Below are positions 1 through 6,566 of a stretch of DNA of 9,941 bases, piece after piece (position 1 is the stretch's first letter; every line of letters begins with the position of its first letter). The stretch is from an uncultured Neisseriaceae bacterium. Lineage in GTDB: Bacteria > Pseudomonadota > Gammaproteobacteria > Burkholderiales > UBA11063. The notes under the pieces were generated by a model that ran no database searches, was not told the origin of the DNA, and was given only the letters and a program-made list of their open reading frames with translations. The position numbers and the translations under genes are program-made. The stretch is from NCBI GenBank assembly GCA_937952895.1, contig CALFYC010000190.1, positions 1 to 9,941 of the forward strand, read 5' to 3'.

Positions 1-303
1 AAATTTAAGGGTGCCAAAATTGCGATTGTTGAAGCAAATAATAGTAGTCCTAAAACTGCAGTTGTAGTGACTAAGGTTTTGCTACCTAATAGTAATAACA
101 CCCAGGCAGTCAAAGTTGAATATGACTTAGCTAAAGTTACCAGTGCTGGATGGAAAGCTTATGATGTAAAAATCGAAAATGCAAGTTTAGTAACTACCTA
201 TAGAAATCAATTTAATGATATAGTGCAATCTAGTAAAATCGATGGGTTAATTACACAATTAGAGGCAAAGGTATCTAAATTACAGAAAACTCAGAGTGAA
301 TAA
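1..303 (+). CDS. mlaC: MlaC, periplasmic phospholipid-binding protein (3' part only)
   Basis: This is the C-terminal 100 codons of MlaC (Tgt2 family), the soluble periplasmic carrier that moves phospholipids between the outer-membrane MlaA complex and the inner-membrane MlaFEDB transporter. The frame is open from base 1, so the start lies outside the window; the first ATG-like codons inside it are not the real start. Recognisable pieces are the beta-strand run ending in 'VEYDLAK', the 'GWKAYDVKIENASLVTTYRN' block (E. coli MlaC has [21 protein letters not shown]) and 'IDGLITQLEAK' (E. coli IDGLTAQLKS). The protein ends in a short charged helix. Its TAA stop overlaps the next ATG by one base, and the following gene is mlaB. 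Assignment is from remembered family similarity plus the mla context and is firm. Confidence 0.88.
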   Translation, partial: KFKGAKIAIVEANNSSPKTAVVVTKVLLPNSNNTQAVKVEYDLAKVTSAGWKAYDVKIENASLVTTYRNQFNDIVQSSKIDGLITQLEAKVSKLQKTQSE

Positions 304-554
304 TGCATAAATTACCTGCAATAATAACTCTTAACCATATAGCATCACAGCTGCCTAGCTTAAAAAAGTTACTTAAAAAAGATGTTTTAGTTGAATTTGA
401 CCTCTCTGAAGTTAAACATATTGATTCTGCTGGTATTGCAATGCTACTTGAATTAAGAAATATTGCATTTCAATTACAATGTCAGTTAAAATTTATTAAC
501 TCGAATAATGTAATTGAAAGACTAAGTAAATTATATAAAGTAGAACTTACATAA
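303..554 (+). CDS. mlaB: MlaB, STAS-domain subunit of the Mla phospholipid ABC transporter
   Basis: An 83-residue single STAS domain. MlaB is the small cytoplasmic subunit that binds the ATPase MlaF and is needed for assembly and activity of MlaFEDB. The hallmark is 'VEFDLSEVKHIDSAGIAMLL' (residues about 30-49): a hydrophobic strand, then D41-S42-A43-G44, which starts the helix. Anti-sigma antagonists share this motif, and E. coli MlaB has a functionally important Thr at the equivalent site; here it is Ser. The ATG overlaps the mlaC stop (TAATG), indicating translational coupling. The length is near that of other MlaB proteins and the position right after mlaC supports the name over a generic anti-sigma antagonist. 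mlaA follows after 31 nt. Confidence 0.86.
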   Translation: MHKLPAIITLNHIASQLPSLKKLLKKDVLVEFDLSEVKHIDSAGIAMLLELRNIAFQLQCQLKFINSNNVIERLSKLYKVELT

Positions 555-585
555 CCCATCCTTTAGCCCAGGAATTGTGAATTAT

Positions 586-1458
586 ATGAAGAAGCTAATT
601 CTCGGGATCTTTATTTTAACAATACATGCTACTTGTTTTGCAGTTACTGCGCAAAATCTTGATCGATTTGAGAGTTTTAACCGTTGGTCATTTAAATTAA
701 ATTCTAAAATGGATAAGCATGTATTACGCCCAGTTACTGTTTGGTATATTACTTATATTCCATTTCCAATACGTTATTCTATTGGTAACTTTTATGATAA
801 TTTGCGCGATTTTGTAAGTTTAGGTAATGATATTTTACAGTTAAATGGTATGGCAACAATGCATACCATGATGCGAATAAGTATTAATAGTACCTTTGGA
901 ATGGCTGGTCTTATTGATATATCATCTAATCTTGGTCTTCCTCAGGAAAAAAATAGTTTTGGGAAGACCATGCGTGTTTATGGTTGGAAAAATAGTAGTT
1001 ATCTGGTTGTTCCACTCTTGGGGCCATCTACAGTTAGAGATACAATTGGAACTTTTCCGGATATTTATTTTAACCCAACTTGGTATTTGGTTAATGATTA
1101 TGTTTCAGTTGGTTTATATGTGGTAAATGCAATTGATACTAGAGCAAGATTTATTGGACCAGATAAAGTGTTAGAAGCCAGTTCTATAGATCCATACGTT
1201 AGTATGCGAGATTTTTATTTGCAATCAATTGGTGAAGTTGTTCCTACAAGTAGCACCAATAATGATATGAATATTAATATGTTTTTAGATGATAGTGATT
1301 TGGAATCAGCTCCTATTAAAGAATCAGCACCAACATCTAAATTTACACCACAAATTGAATCTGTGCCACGTTTCGTTGAATCTGGGCATATTGAGGATGA
1401 ATCATCTCGAAATCTTAACCTAGAAGAATCAGCTCAACAATTTTTTGATCCTTTATAA
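586..1458 (+). CDS. mlaA: MlaA/VacJ-family outer-membrane phospholipid removal protein
   Basis: A 290-residue MlaA (VacJ) homologue, the outer-membrane ring that extracts mislocalised phospholipids and passes them to MlaC. I start it at ATG 586, with CAGGAA at 569-574 as ribosome site. A GTG at 577 is in frame but only about 3 nt from that site. A signal peptide (MKKLILGIFILTIHATCFA) is followed by the family signatures 'FESFNRWSFKLN', 'VLRPVTVWYITYIPFPIR', 'ISINSTFGMAGLIDI', 'FGKTMRVYGW', 'VPLLGPSTVRDTIG', 'ETRA'-like 'IDTRARFI' and 'DPYVSMRDFYLQ'. The only Cys near the signal end sits in I-H-A-T-C, a poor lipobox, so SPase I cleavage after CFA seems likelier than lipidation. The last 70 or so residues are acidic and Ser/Pro-rich (repeated ESAP), probably disordered. 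It closes the mlaC-mlaB-mlaA run, an order I recall from Neisseria. Confidence 0.9.
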   Translation: MKKLILGIFILTIHATCFAVTAQNLDRFESFNRWSFKLNSKMDKHVLRPVTVWYITYIPFPIRYSIGNFYDNLRDFVSLGNDILQLNGMATMHTMMRISINSTFGMAGLIDISSNLGLPQEKNSFGKTMRVYGWKNSSYLVVPLLGPSTVRDTIGTFPDIYFNPTWYLVNDYVSVGLYVVNAIDTRARFIGPDKVLEASSIDPYVSMRDFYLQSIGEVVPTSSTNNDMNINMFLDDSDLESAPIKESAPTSKFTPQIESVPRFVESGHIEDESSRNLNLEESAQQFFDPL

Positions 1459-1562
1459 ATTTCCTCCATTTTATTTTCTAGTAACATAACTTAAATTATA
1501 TTTCAATTACTATACTTGTTAATACGATAATACACTTTTGTGCGTGTCTGTTAATTTCTAAT

Positions 1563-1893
1563 GTATATTATGCATTTCATAGCAGAACTAGAAAATTTCA
1601 GCTTGCTGAATTTGAAGTTTTTAATTAAATTTAGCTGGATGGATTAAAAAATAACCCATCTTTCTACTATAATAGTAAGGGTAATGGGTGCTACAAATAA
1701 TTTTATTCAGACATATTTAGATCAAGAAAATCAAATTTTATTTCAAATCAAACAAAATATCCAGATACTTTTGAATAAATTAAGTGCTAATGAGTTTGAC
1801 TTGGTTGCAATAGGGCGATCATTAATTACAGAAGAGTGGCCAAATAAGGTTAAAAGTGTTAAACTCAAAGAAATTATTCAATTTAATAAATAA
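1563..1893 (+). pseudogene. Decayed 3' remnant of an Old Yellow Enzyme-family NADH:flavin oxidoreductase
   Basis: An apparent 69-codon ORF at 1684-1893 is the C-terminal end of an OYE-family FMN oxidoreductase. 'NEFDLVAIGRSLITEEWPNK' matches the family's closing block (EFDLVAVGRALL..PEW..KV), and 'TNNFIQTYLDQ' precedes it as in the family. The homology continues upstream of the ATG: the same frame reads 'STIIVRVMGA' from about 1660 (family PTITVGSVGL). Frame 3 at about 1575-1643 reads 'FHSRTRKFQLAEFE' then, through stops TAA 1626-1628 and TAG 1632-1634, a decayed 'LDGLK' (family FHCSTRRFWEPEFEGSDLNLAGW). So one gene end is spread over two frames with a frameshift near 1655-1663 and two nonsense codons. 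The N-terminal barrel is absent: mlaA ends at 1458. Family consensus is from memory. A functional 69-residue product seems unlikely, although a TATAAT at 1668-1673 lies just upstream. Confidence 0.72.
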
Positions 1894-1897
1894 AGAC

Positions 1898-1914
1898 TTA
1901 AGATTTAATCTTAG
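1898..1914. terminator. Weak hairpin between convergent gene ends
   Basis: An inverted repeat TTAAGAT-TTA-ATCTTAG gives a 6-7 bp A/T-rich stem with a 3-nt loop (core AAGAT 1900-1904 and ATCTT 1908-1912). It lies between the end of the flavin oxidoreductase remnant and the lolD stop, which it overlaps. On the minus strand it is followed by a T-rich tract (TCTTTATTT), so it could weakly terminate the lol operon. On the plus strand there is no T run. The stem has little G+C, so this is tentative. Confidence 0.3.
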
Positions 1915-2600
1915 TTAAGGGGTTTGGGGTTTAAAAGTCCATCATGGAGGAGGTATTGAATAGAAGCTTTCTTTGCAATGGATATATCATGAGTAACCAT
2001 AACTAAACTAGTTTTAAATTCTTGTTGTAGCTCAAAAAAAGTTTCTAATACACTATTGGCTGATTGATTATCTAAGTTACCAGTTGGTTCATCAGCAAAA
2101 ATCAACTCAGGATTATTTATAACTGCACGAGCAATGGCTACTCTTTGACGTTCGCCACCAGATAATTGGCTTGGATAATGATCAAATCTTTTCTCTAGAC
2201 CAAGTTTTGCTAGAATGTCTTTAGCAAATTGAGTGTTTTCTTTAGTAATATTACAATTGATCATAAGCGGCATTAACGTATTTTCAAGTGCTGTAAATTC
2301 CGGTAATAGATGATGAAATTGATAAATAAAGCCTAATTTTTTATTACGGATTTTACAAATTTTATTATCGGTTAATTGATTTAATGATTGATTGCCAATT
2401 AAAATTTCACCAGAAGTGGCTTTATCAAGGCCTGCTAAGATATGTAATAATGTGCTTTTGCCACTACCAGAACTTCCAACAATACTAATTGTTTCACTAG
2501 ATTTGATGGTTAAATTAATGCCATTTAAAATCTTTAATTCGCCACTAGCTTGAGGATAAGACTTATGAAGATTAATGCAGGTTAAAACTATATTACTCAT
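1911..2600 (-). CDS. lolD: LolD, ATPase of the lipoprotein-releasing ABC transporter
   Basis: A 229-residue ABC ATPase that powers extraction of outer-membrane lipoproteins from the inner membrane and their handover to LolA. Walker A GSSGSGKST is at residues 42-50, the Q-loop region 'FIYQFHHLLPEFTALEN' (typical of LolD) at 91-107, signature LSGGE at 146-150, Walker B LIFADE at 166-171, followed by PTGNLD, and the switch His at 204 (VTHD). Length matches E. coli LolD. The frame is open 12 codons further upstream, but I choose the ATG at 2600: it gives the usual N-terminus (MSNIVLTCINLHKSY) and overlaps the lolC stop by 8 nt (ATGAGTAA). MacB-type and FtsE ATPases share the motifs; the adjacent lolC decides the assignment. 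Confidence 0.93.
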   Translation of the reverse strand: MSNIVLTCINLHKSYPQASGELKILNGINLTIKSSETISIVGSSGSGKSTLLHILAGLDKATSGEILIGNQSLNQLTDNKICKIRNKKLGFIYQFHHLLPEFTALENTLMPLMINCNITKENTQFAKDILAKLGLEKRFDHYPSQLSGGERQRVAIARAVINNPELIFADEPTGNLDNQSANSVLETFFELQQEFKTSLVMVTHDISIAKKASIQYLLHDGLLNPKPLN

Positions 2601-3840
2601 AGCGTAATGCCTCAGCTGGGTCAGTTTTTGCCGCACTCATGCTTGGATATAAAGTAGCTAATATACTAAGACTAATTGATATTATAAAAACAGTTATGAC
2701 ATCACTTGGAATTATTTGTGATGGTAAGTAATCAATTAAATAAACTTCGCCACTAATTAACTTGGTATGAGATATGGTTTCAAAGAAATGAATAATTCTG
2801 CCAATGTAAGTTGCCATTAATAATCCAAGAATGGTGCCACTAATTGTGCCAATAATTCCTGAAATACCTCCTTGAATCATAAAAATATGCGTAATATTAG
2901 TGCGGCTAGCACCCATGGTTCTTAATATAGCAATATCTGCTTTTTTATCATTCACGGTCATTACTAATGTTGATACTAAGTTAAATGCAGCCACTGCAAC
3001 AATTAAAGTTAAAATAATGAACATCATCTTTTTTTCTAGATTAACTGCAGCAAAATAATTTTGATGTTGATCAATCCAGTCACTAATAATTAAATTATCA
3101 GGAATCACCTTTTCTAGTTGATGCTTTATAGTCTGGGTTTGCATTACGTCATTAACTTTTAATCGAATACCGCTTATTGAATTGCCCATAGTAAAGAGAA
3201 TCTGAGCATCATTCAGATTAATTAATGCTAAAGAACTATCATACTCAAACATGTGCACATTAAAAATTCCAGATATTGTAAATTGTTTTAAACGTGGCAT
3301 CATGCCAGCTGGTGTGATCTGTCCATTGGGAGTTACTAAGGTAATTTTATCCCCTACGGTAACGCCTAATTGCTTGGCTAATTCTTCACCAATAATTACA
3401 TTGAATTTACCTGGAGTTAATGTATTGGGTGATCCTTTAACCATATGTAATCCTACATCATCTACCTGATTTTCATATTGAGGGTCTATTCCACGAACTA
3501 AGACACCATTAACATTTCCATCAAAAGAAACTAATGCTTGTCCATCTACATATGGTGAATAATTTAATACTTGAGGATTGGTTTTTACTTTTTGAGCAAC
3601 ACTTAACCAATTTTTTAATTCACCAGATGCATCAAGAATTTGCATGTGAGCAGTAACGCCAATAATTTTGGTGCGAATTTCACGTTGAAAGCCATTCATA
3701 ACTGATAATACGGTAATTAATGCTGCAACTCCAAGGGTAATGCCTAAAATTGAAATTAATGATATGAATGAAACGTAGCTACTTCTTTGTTTGGCTTTGA
3801 TGTAACGAATTCCAATTTTAAACTCAAATGAATTAAACAT
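2593..3840 (-). CDS. lolC: LolC/LolE-family lipoprotein-releasing permease
   Basis: A 415-residue inner-membrane permease of the lipoprotein-releasing complex. The N-terminus (MFNSFEFKIGIRYIKAKQRS) and 'ITVLSVMNGFQREI' after the first membrane helix (about 25-47) are classic LolC/E. A periplasmic MacB-like domain fills about 48-270. Three further helices lie near 271-297, 320-344 and 380-400, with the cytoplasmic coupling segment 'DKKADIAILRTMGAS' between the second and third. It ends in 'YPSMSAAKTDPAEALRYE'. Two in-frame ATGs exist (3846 and 3840). I prefer 3840 because AAGGA lies 6-8 nt before it; this creates an 8-nt overlap (ATGTTTAA) with the upstream gene. Only one permease gene is seen, so a LolC homodimer (LolF-like) or a partner encoded elsewhere are both possible. 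Confidence 0.92.
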   Translation of the reverse strand: MFNSFEFKIGIRYIKAKQRSSYVSFISLISILGITLGVAALITVLSVMNGFQREIRTKIIGVTAHMQILDASGELKNWLSVAQKVKTNPQVLNYSPYVDGQALVSFDGNVNGVLVRGIDPQYENQVDDVGLHMVKGSPNTLTPGKFNVIIGEELAKQLGVTVGDKITLVTPNGQITPAGMMPRLKQFTISGIFNVHMFEYDSSLALINLNDAQILFTMGNSISGIRLKVNDVMQTQTIKHQLEKVIPDNLIISDWIDQHQNYFAAVNLEKKMMFIILTLIVAVAAFNLVSTLVMTVNDKKADIAILRTMGASRTNITHIFMIQGGISGIIGTISGTILGLLMATYIGRIIHFFETISHTKLISGEVYLIDYLPSQIIPSDVITVFIISISLSILATLYPSMSAAKTDPAEALRYE

Positions 3841-4057
3841 TTTCATCCTTATATGGACTATCTAAATGTTTAATAATTGAAATAAAATAATTACGGATCT
3901 GATTTTTGTCTATTCCCATTAAGATTCCGTCTTCAAAAGCATCTTTAGCTGTTTGTATAAGCTCAACAACATTTTCTTGCATAACTTTAATTTTTTCTGT
4001 ACAAGCAACGATTTTTCCGTCTTTGTCATGCCAAATTGGTAAATTTTGAATGCTCAT
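3833..4057 (-). CDS. Conserved 74-residue protein of unknown function, upstream of lolC
   Basis: I cannot assign a function. The protein is small, soluble and mostly helical by appearance, with no signal peptide or membrane segment. It starts 'MSIQNLPIWHDKDGKIVACT', followed by the helix 'EKIKVMQENVVELIQTAKDA' and an acidic stretch 'FEDGILMGID'. One Cys (residue 19) sits in 'IVACTEKIKV'. I recall similar short proteins (D-x-x-G-K/R-P-I-x-C-x-E-K-L-K-V-L-x-E-N) as uncharacterised genes in Betaproteobacteria, which supports it being real, but I cannot name a family. It lies 26 nt after the NlpC/P60 gene and overlaps lolC by 8 nt, so it is probably co-translated with lolC. Confidence refers to it being a real gene. 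Confidence 0.75.
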   Translation of the reverse strand: MSIQNLPIWHDKDGKIVACTEKIKVMQENVVELIQTAKDAFEDGILMGIDKNQIRNYFISIIKHLDSPYKDENV

Positions 4058-4083
4058 ATTTAAATTCTTTTAAAAATTAATTG

Positions 4084-4752
4084 CTAATTTTTCCGTTTAC
4101 GTGTTTTAGATTTCTTGGTTTTAGTGCTACTATGCCTGTTACGCTTTGAGCTTACACGCCTTGTATGCCTATTTTTACGCGATTTAGCAACTGGTAGAGC
4201 TTGGCTTCTAACGTTTTGGTAGTCTACTACTGTTGTATTTCCATCATCATCTTCATTTTCTTGAATAATTCGTTTTGCACCATTAAAATGAGTGCGATAA
4301 AATCCATCAAATTCGGTAATTTGGATTTTTTCACCCGTCCTTGGCGATTGAATAAACTTGTTGTTCCCAATGTACATCCCAATATGTGTATTTGAACCAC
4401 GTCCTGTATTAAAAAACATTAAATCCCCGGGTTCCAAATCATTTACACTAACACGTTTACCAACTTTTGCCATTTCTGCCGCAGTTCTCGGTAAAGTGAT
4501 TCCTAATGATTTCTGAAATACATAGCGAATAAAACCACTACAATCCATTCCTGTTTCCGGAGTGTTACCTCCCCATTGGTAAGAAATACCCATTAAGCTT
4601 ACGGCTTGTAACAACATGGAACCAATAGCATCTTTTGAATGTGCTGGAACTACATCAGTACTATCATCATCATCAGCAAAGGCATGCGTAACTAATAAAA
4701 ATGAGCTAAGTATAATTATAAGGATTTTTTTAAAATTACCTAAATTAATCAT
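4084..4752 (-). CDS. Secreted NlpC/P60-family peptidoglycan endopeptidase
   Basis: A 222-residue exported cysteine peptidase of the NlpC/P60 family, which cleaves peptide stems of peptidoglycan in the periplasm. A signal peptide runs to about residue 26 (VTHAFA, then DDDD). The catalytic domain spans about 45-165: 'YQWGGNTPETGMDCSGFI' with nucleophile Cys71, 'LPRTAAEMAKVG', 'LEPGDLMFF', then 'HIGMYIGNNKFIQSPRTG' with His123. The third polar catalytic position appears to be Gln135, where MepS/Spr has His. After the domain comes an acidic patch (ENEDDD) and a strongly basic tail rich in Lys, Arg and Ser (about 189-222), probably disordered and able to bind anionic polymers. It is the first gene of the unit leading to lolC-lolD. 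MepS-like is the closest broad match; there is no lipobox, unlike E. coli Spr. Confidence 0.88.
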   Translation of the reverse strand: MINLGNFKKILIIILSSFLLVTHAFADDDDSTDVVPAHSKDAIGSMLLQAVSLMGISYQWGGNTPETGMDCSGFIRYVFQKSLGITLPRTAAEMAKVGKRVSVNDLEPGDLMFFNTGRGSNTHIGMYIGNNKFIQSPRTGEKIQITEFDGFYRTHFNGAKRIIQENEDDDGNTTVVDYQNVRSQALPVAKSRKNRHTRRVSSKRNRHSSTKTKKSKTRKRKN

Positions 4753-4854
4753 TATTTATTTTCTTTAAATACTTAAGAATATTTTATTCAACCGATAATT
4801 TTCTCATATTTGAGCTAACACCATGAATATTTTTATCTTGGTTTATCGTTTCTA

Positions 4855-4874
4855 AAGCATAAGTTGCTATGCTT
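4855..4874. repeat. Perfect 7-bp inverted repeat in the divergent intergenic region
   Basis: AAGCATA (4855-4861) and TATGCTT (4868-4874) are separated by 6 nt. The site lies in the 220-bp region between two divergent genes, the NlpC/P60 gene on the minus strand and the transporter on the plus strand. Its size and position would suit a regulator-binding site, but in DNA this AT-rich a 7-bp repeat can arise by chance. No flanking T run supports a terminator. Confidence 0.25.
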
Positions 4875-4941
4875 GATATTTAAATCGAATTACCGCTTTG
4901 TTTAAAAATAGTTTACAATCATTAATTATTTAAATTCATAA

Positions 4942-4950
4942 TGTTATAGT
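4942..4950 (+). promoter_or_regulatory. Possible extended -10 promoter for the BASS transporter
   Basis: TGTTATAGT is an extended -10 (TG-N-TATAGT) ending 22 nt before the ATG at 4973. The -35 position with 17-nt spacing (4922-4927, TTAATT) is poor, as is common with extended -10 promoters. AGG at 4961-4963 is the likely ribosome site. A two-codon ATG-TAA (4968-4973) overlaps the real start. Confidence 0.35.
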
Positions 4951-4972
4951 AAAATTTGTTAGGTAAAATGTA

Positions 4973-5905
4973 ATGTTAGAAATCAGTAAAATATCTGCAA
5001 TTTTTTTAGTTTGTATTTTAATTGGTTTTACTACAGGTCTAGTTGAACCTTCATATTTAGTTTGGTTTAAACCATATTTAACATTTTTACTTGGTATTAT
5101 TATGTTTAGTATGGGTTTAAATCTTGAAAATTCTGATTTTAATCAAGTAATACATCTAAAGGTTAAGATTTTACTAATTATCATAATTAAATATTTAGCT
5201 ATGCCAATTTTGAGTTTTACTTTAGGTAAATTATTTAATTTATCACAAGATCAATTAATTGGACTAGTTTTAGTAAGTGCTTGTCCTGGTGGTATGGCTT
5301 CAAGCGTAATGTCTTATTTATCCAAAGCAAATATCGCATTAACAATAATAATGACTTTTGTAACTACATTAGTTGCACCAATTATTACTCCGTTAATTAT
5401 GTATTTATTCTTCCATAAATATATTCATATTGAAGCATTAAAAATGTTTACTACAGTTTTTACCGTGGTCATATTCCCTGTTAGTTTAGGGTTATTTGTT
5501 AAAAAGTTATTTAATAATTCAATAAATTCAATTAAGCCTTATACGCCTTTTATTTCTATGTTAGCAATTGGCCTATTGATTGGCTGTATTACTGGATTAA
5601 ATCGGGAACTGATTTTTCAAATGCCATTAAGTTTAAGTTGTGTGGTGTTAATTAGTAATTTATGTGGAATTTTGGTTGGTTATATTGTATCTTGGCGATT
5701 ATTCTTTGGTAAAAATAATTATAATAATTATGCTGTAGCTTTTGAGTTTGGAATCCAGGATTCTGGATTAGCTGTGGTTCTTGCATATAAATTTTTTAGT
5801 GGTGCGGCCATGCTTGCTGGAGTTATCTATAGTATATGCGAAAATATTACAGGTGCTATATTAATTCGGTTATTACCCAAAATAGTTCATCAAATTCAAG
5901 AATAG
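4973..5905 (+). CDS. Bile acid:sodium symporter (BASS) family transporter
   Basis: A 310-residue, very hydrophobic inner-membrane protein with about ten membrane segments, fitting the BASS/SBF family of Na+-coupled organic anion transporters. Signatures are 'FLLGIIMFSMGLNLENSDF' (39-57), 'SACPGGMASSVMSYLSKANI' (102-121) and 'EFGIQDSGLAVVLA' (258-271), the last two being the crossed unwound helices that bind Na+ in characterised members. Glu258 and Gln262 of the second crossover are present. Two usually conserved Asn differ: the SN pair after GGTA is Ser110-Ser111, and the Asn after Gln262 is Asp263. The substrate cannot be told; bacterial relatives may carry pantoate or other carboxylates. 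It stands alone, with its own promoter likely and a TAG stop, and the next gene starts 100 nt later. Confidence 0.88.
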   Translation: MLEISKISAIFLVCILIGFTTGLVEPSYLVWFKPYLTFLLGIIMFSMGLNLENSDFNQVIHLKVKILLIIIIKYLAMPILSFTLGKLFNLSQDQLIGLVLVSACPGGMASSVMSYLSKANIALTIIMTFVTTLVAPIITPLIMYLFFHKYIHIEALKMFTTVFTVVIFPVSLGLFVKKLFNNSINSIKPYTPFISMLAIGLLIGCITGLNRELIFQMPLSLSCVVLISNLCGILVGYIVSWRLFFGKNNYNNYAVAFEFGIQDSGLAVVLAYKFFSGAAMLAGVIYSICENITGAILIRLLPKIVHQIQE

Positions 5906-5950
5906 TTAATATGATTATCCAGTATTTAGAATTATCTATTAGGTTTTAAG

Positions 5951-5971
5951 TTATAATATTGCTTATTATAA
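5951..5971 (+). promoter_or_regulatory. TATAAT -10 element inside an inverted repeat, upstream of hslV
   Basis: TTATAATA (5951-5958) and TATTATAA (5964-5971) form a perfect 8-bp inverted repeat with a 5-nt centre. The left arm contains a consensus -10, TATAAT (5952-5957). No good -35 is visible at 17-nt spacing (5929-5934, GAATTA); TTTAGA at 5925-5930 is 21 nt away. A start near 5964 would leave a leader of about 40 nt before hslV. The repeat could be an operator or a chance product of A/T-rich sequence. Confidence 0.4.
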
Positions 5972-6005
5972 TCAGTTATTGACTACTTTAAGGAATAGAA
6001 TCATT

Positions 6006-6545
6006 ATGGAACAATATCGTGGGACTACCATAATTTCAGTTAGGCGAAATAATCAAGTAAGTTTAGGTGGTGATGGCCAAGTAACTTTAGGTAATATTGT
6101 AATTAAATCTACAGCACGCAAGATTAGACGGCTTTATAATAATCAAGTAATTGCAGGATTTGCAGGTGGAACTGCGGATGCATTTACCTTATTTGAACGC
6201 TTTGAAGAAAAATTAGAAAAGCATCAAGGACATTTATTGCGTTCTGCTGTAGAGTTGGCTAAAGATTGGCGTACTGATAGAATGCTTAGGCGTTTAGAAG
6301 CAATGTTAGTTGTTGCTAATAAAGATAATAGCTTAATTATTACTGGAAATGGTGATGTATTAGATCCAGAACATGGAATCGCAGCAATTGGTTCTGGAGG
6401 ATCCTATGCATATTCTGCTGCTAAAGCATTATTAAATCATAGTGATTTATCTGCTGAAGCAATAGTAAAAGAATCGTTGACTATTGCGGGTGAAGTATGT
6501 ATTTATACTAATTTAAATCACATTATTGAAACCATCAATTTTTAA
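6006..6545 (+). CDS. hslV: HslV (ClpQ), proteolytic subunit of the HslUV protease
   Basis: A 179-residue N-terminal-threonine peptidase that forms the double-hexamer core degrading proteins unfolded by HslU in the cytoplasm. I start it at ATG 6006, with AAGGA at 5990-5994. An in-frame TTG at 5979 would add nine residues and is unlikely. The precursor begins MEQYRG followed by TTIISVRR; removal of the six-residue leader exposes Thr7 as catalytic Thr1, as in betaproteobacterial HslV. In mature numbering Asp17 (GGDG) and Lys33 (TARKIRRLY) are present, as is the 'GFAGGTADAFTLFERFE' block, 'ELAKDWRTDRMLRRLEAML', 'LIITGNGDV' and the GSGG serine loop. It is fully intact. hslU, normally the next gene, is missing: dusA follows after 21 nt. 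Confidence 0.95.
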   Translation: MEQYRGTTIISVRRNNQVSLGGDGQVTLGNIVIKSTARKIRRLYNNQVIAGFAGGTADAFTLFERFEEKLEKHQGHLLRSAVELAKDWRTDRMLRRLEAMLVVANKDNSLIITGNGDVLDPEHGIAAIGSGGSYAYSAAKALLNHSDLSAEAIVKESLTIAGEVCIYTNLNHIIETINF

Positions 6546-6566
6546 TTATTTATTATCAGATTAAAT

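Noticed and set aside
896..1126. 76-codon plus-strand frame inside mlaA
   Set aside because: It is a shifted frame within a well-supported MlaA coding sequence, with low-complexity hydrophobic composition and no ribosome site.
1654..1689. ACCCAT/ATGGGT inverted repeat with an inner TACTAT-A-ATAGTA as an operator or terminator
   Set aside because: It lies inside the flavin oxidoreductase remnant, is interrupted by mismatches and has no T run; chance in decaying A/T-rich DNA is the simpler reading.
2601..2636. Longer LolD N-terminus starting at 2636
   Set aside because: It would overlap lolC by 44 nt and add residues not typical of LolD, while ATG 2600 gives the family start and an 8-nt overlap.
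3251..3469. 72-codon plus-strand frame opposite lolC
   Set aside because: It is antisense to the conserved LolC periplasmic domain and resembles no family I know.
4201..4395. 64-codon plus-strand frame opposite the NlpC/P60 gene
   Set aside because: It is antisense to the catalytic domain and has no start signal or recognisable content.
5979..6005. TTG start for HslV giving nine extra residues
   Set aside because: The ATG at 6006 has a good ribosome site and gives the leader length before the catalytic Thr seen in betaproteobacterial HslV.
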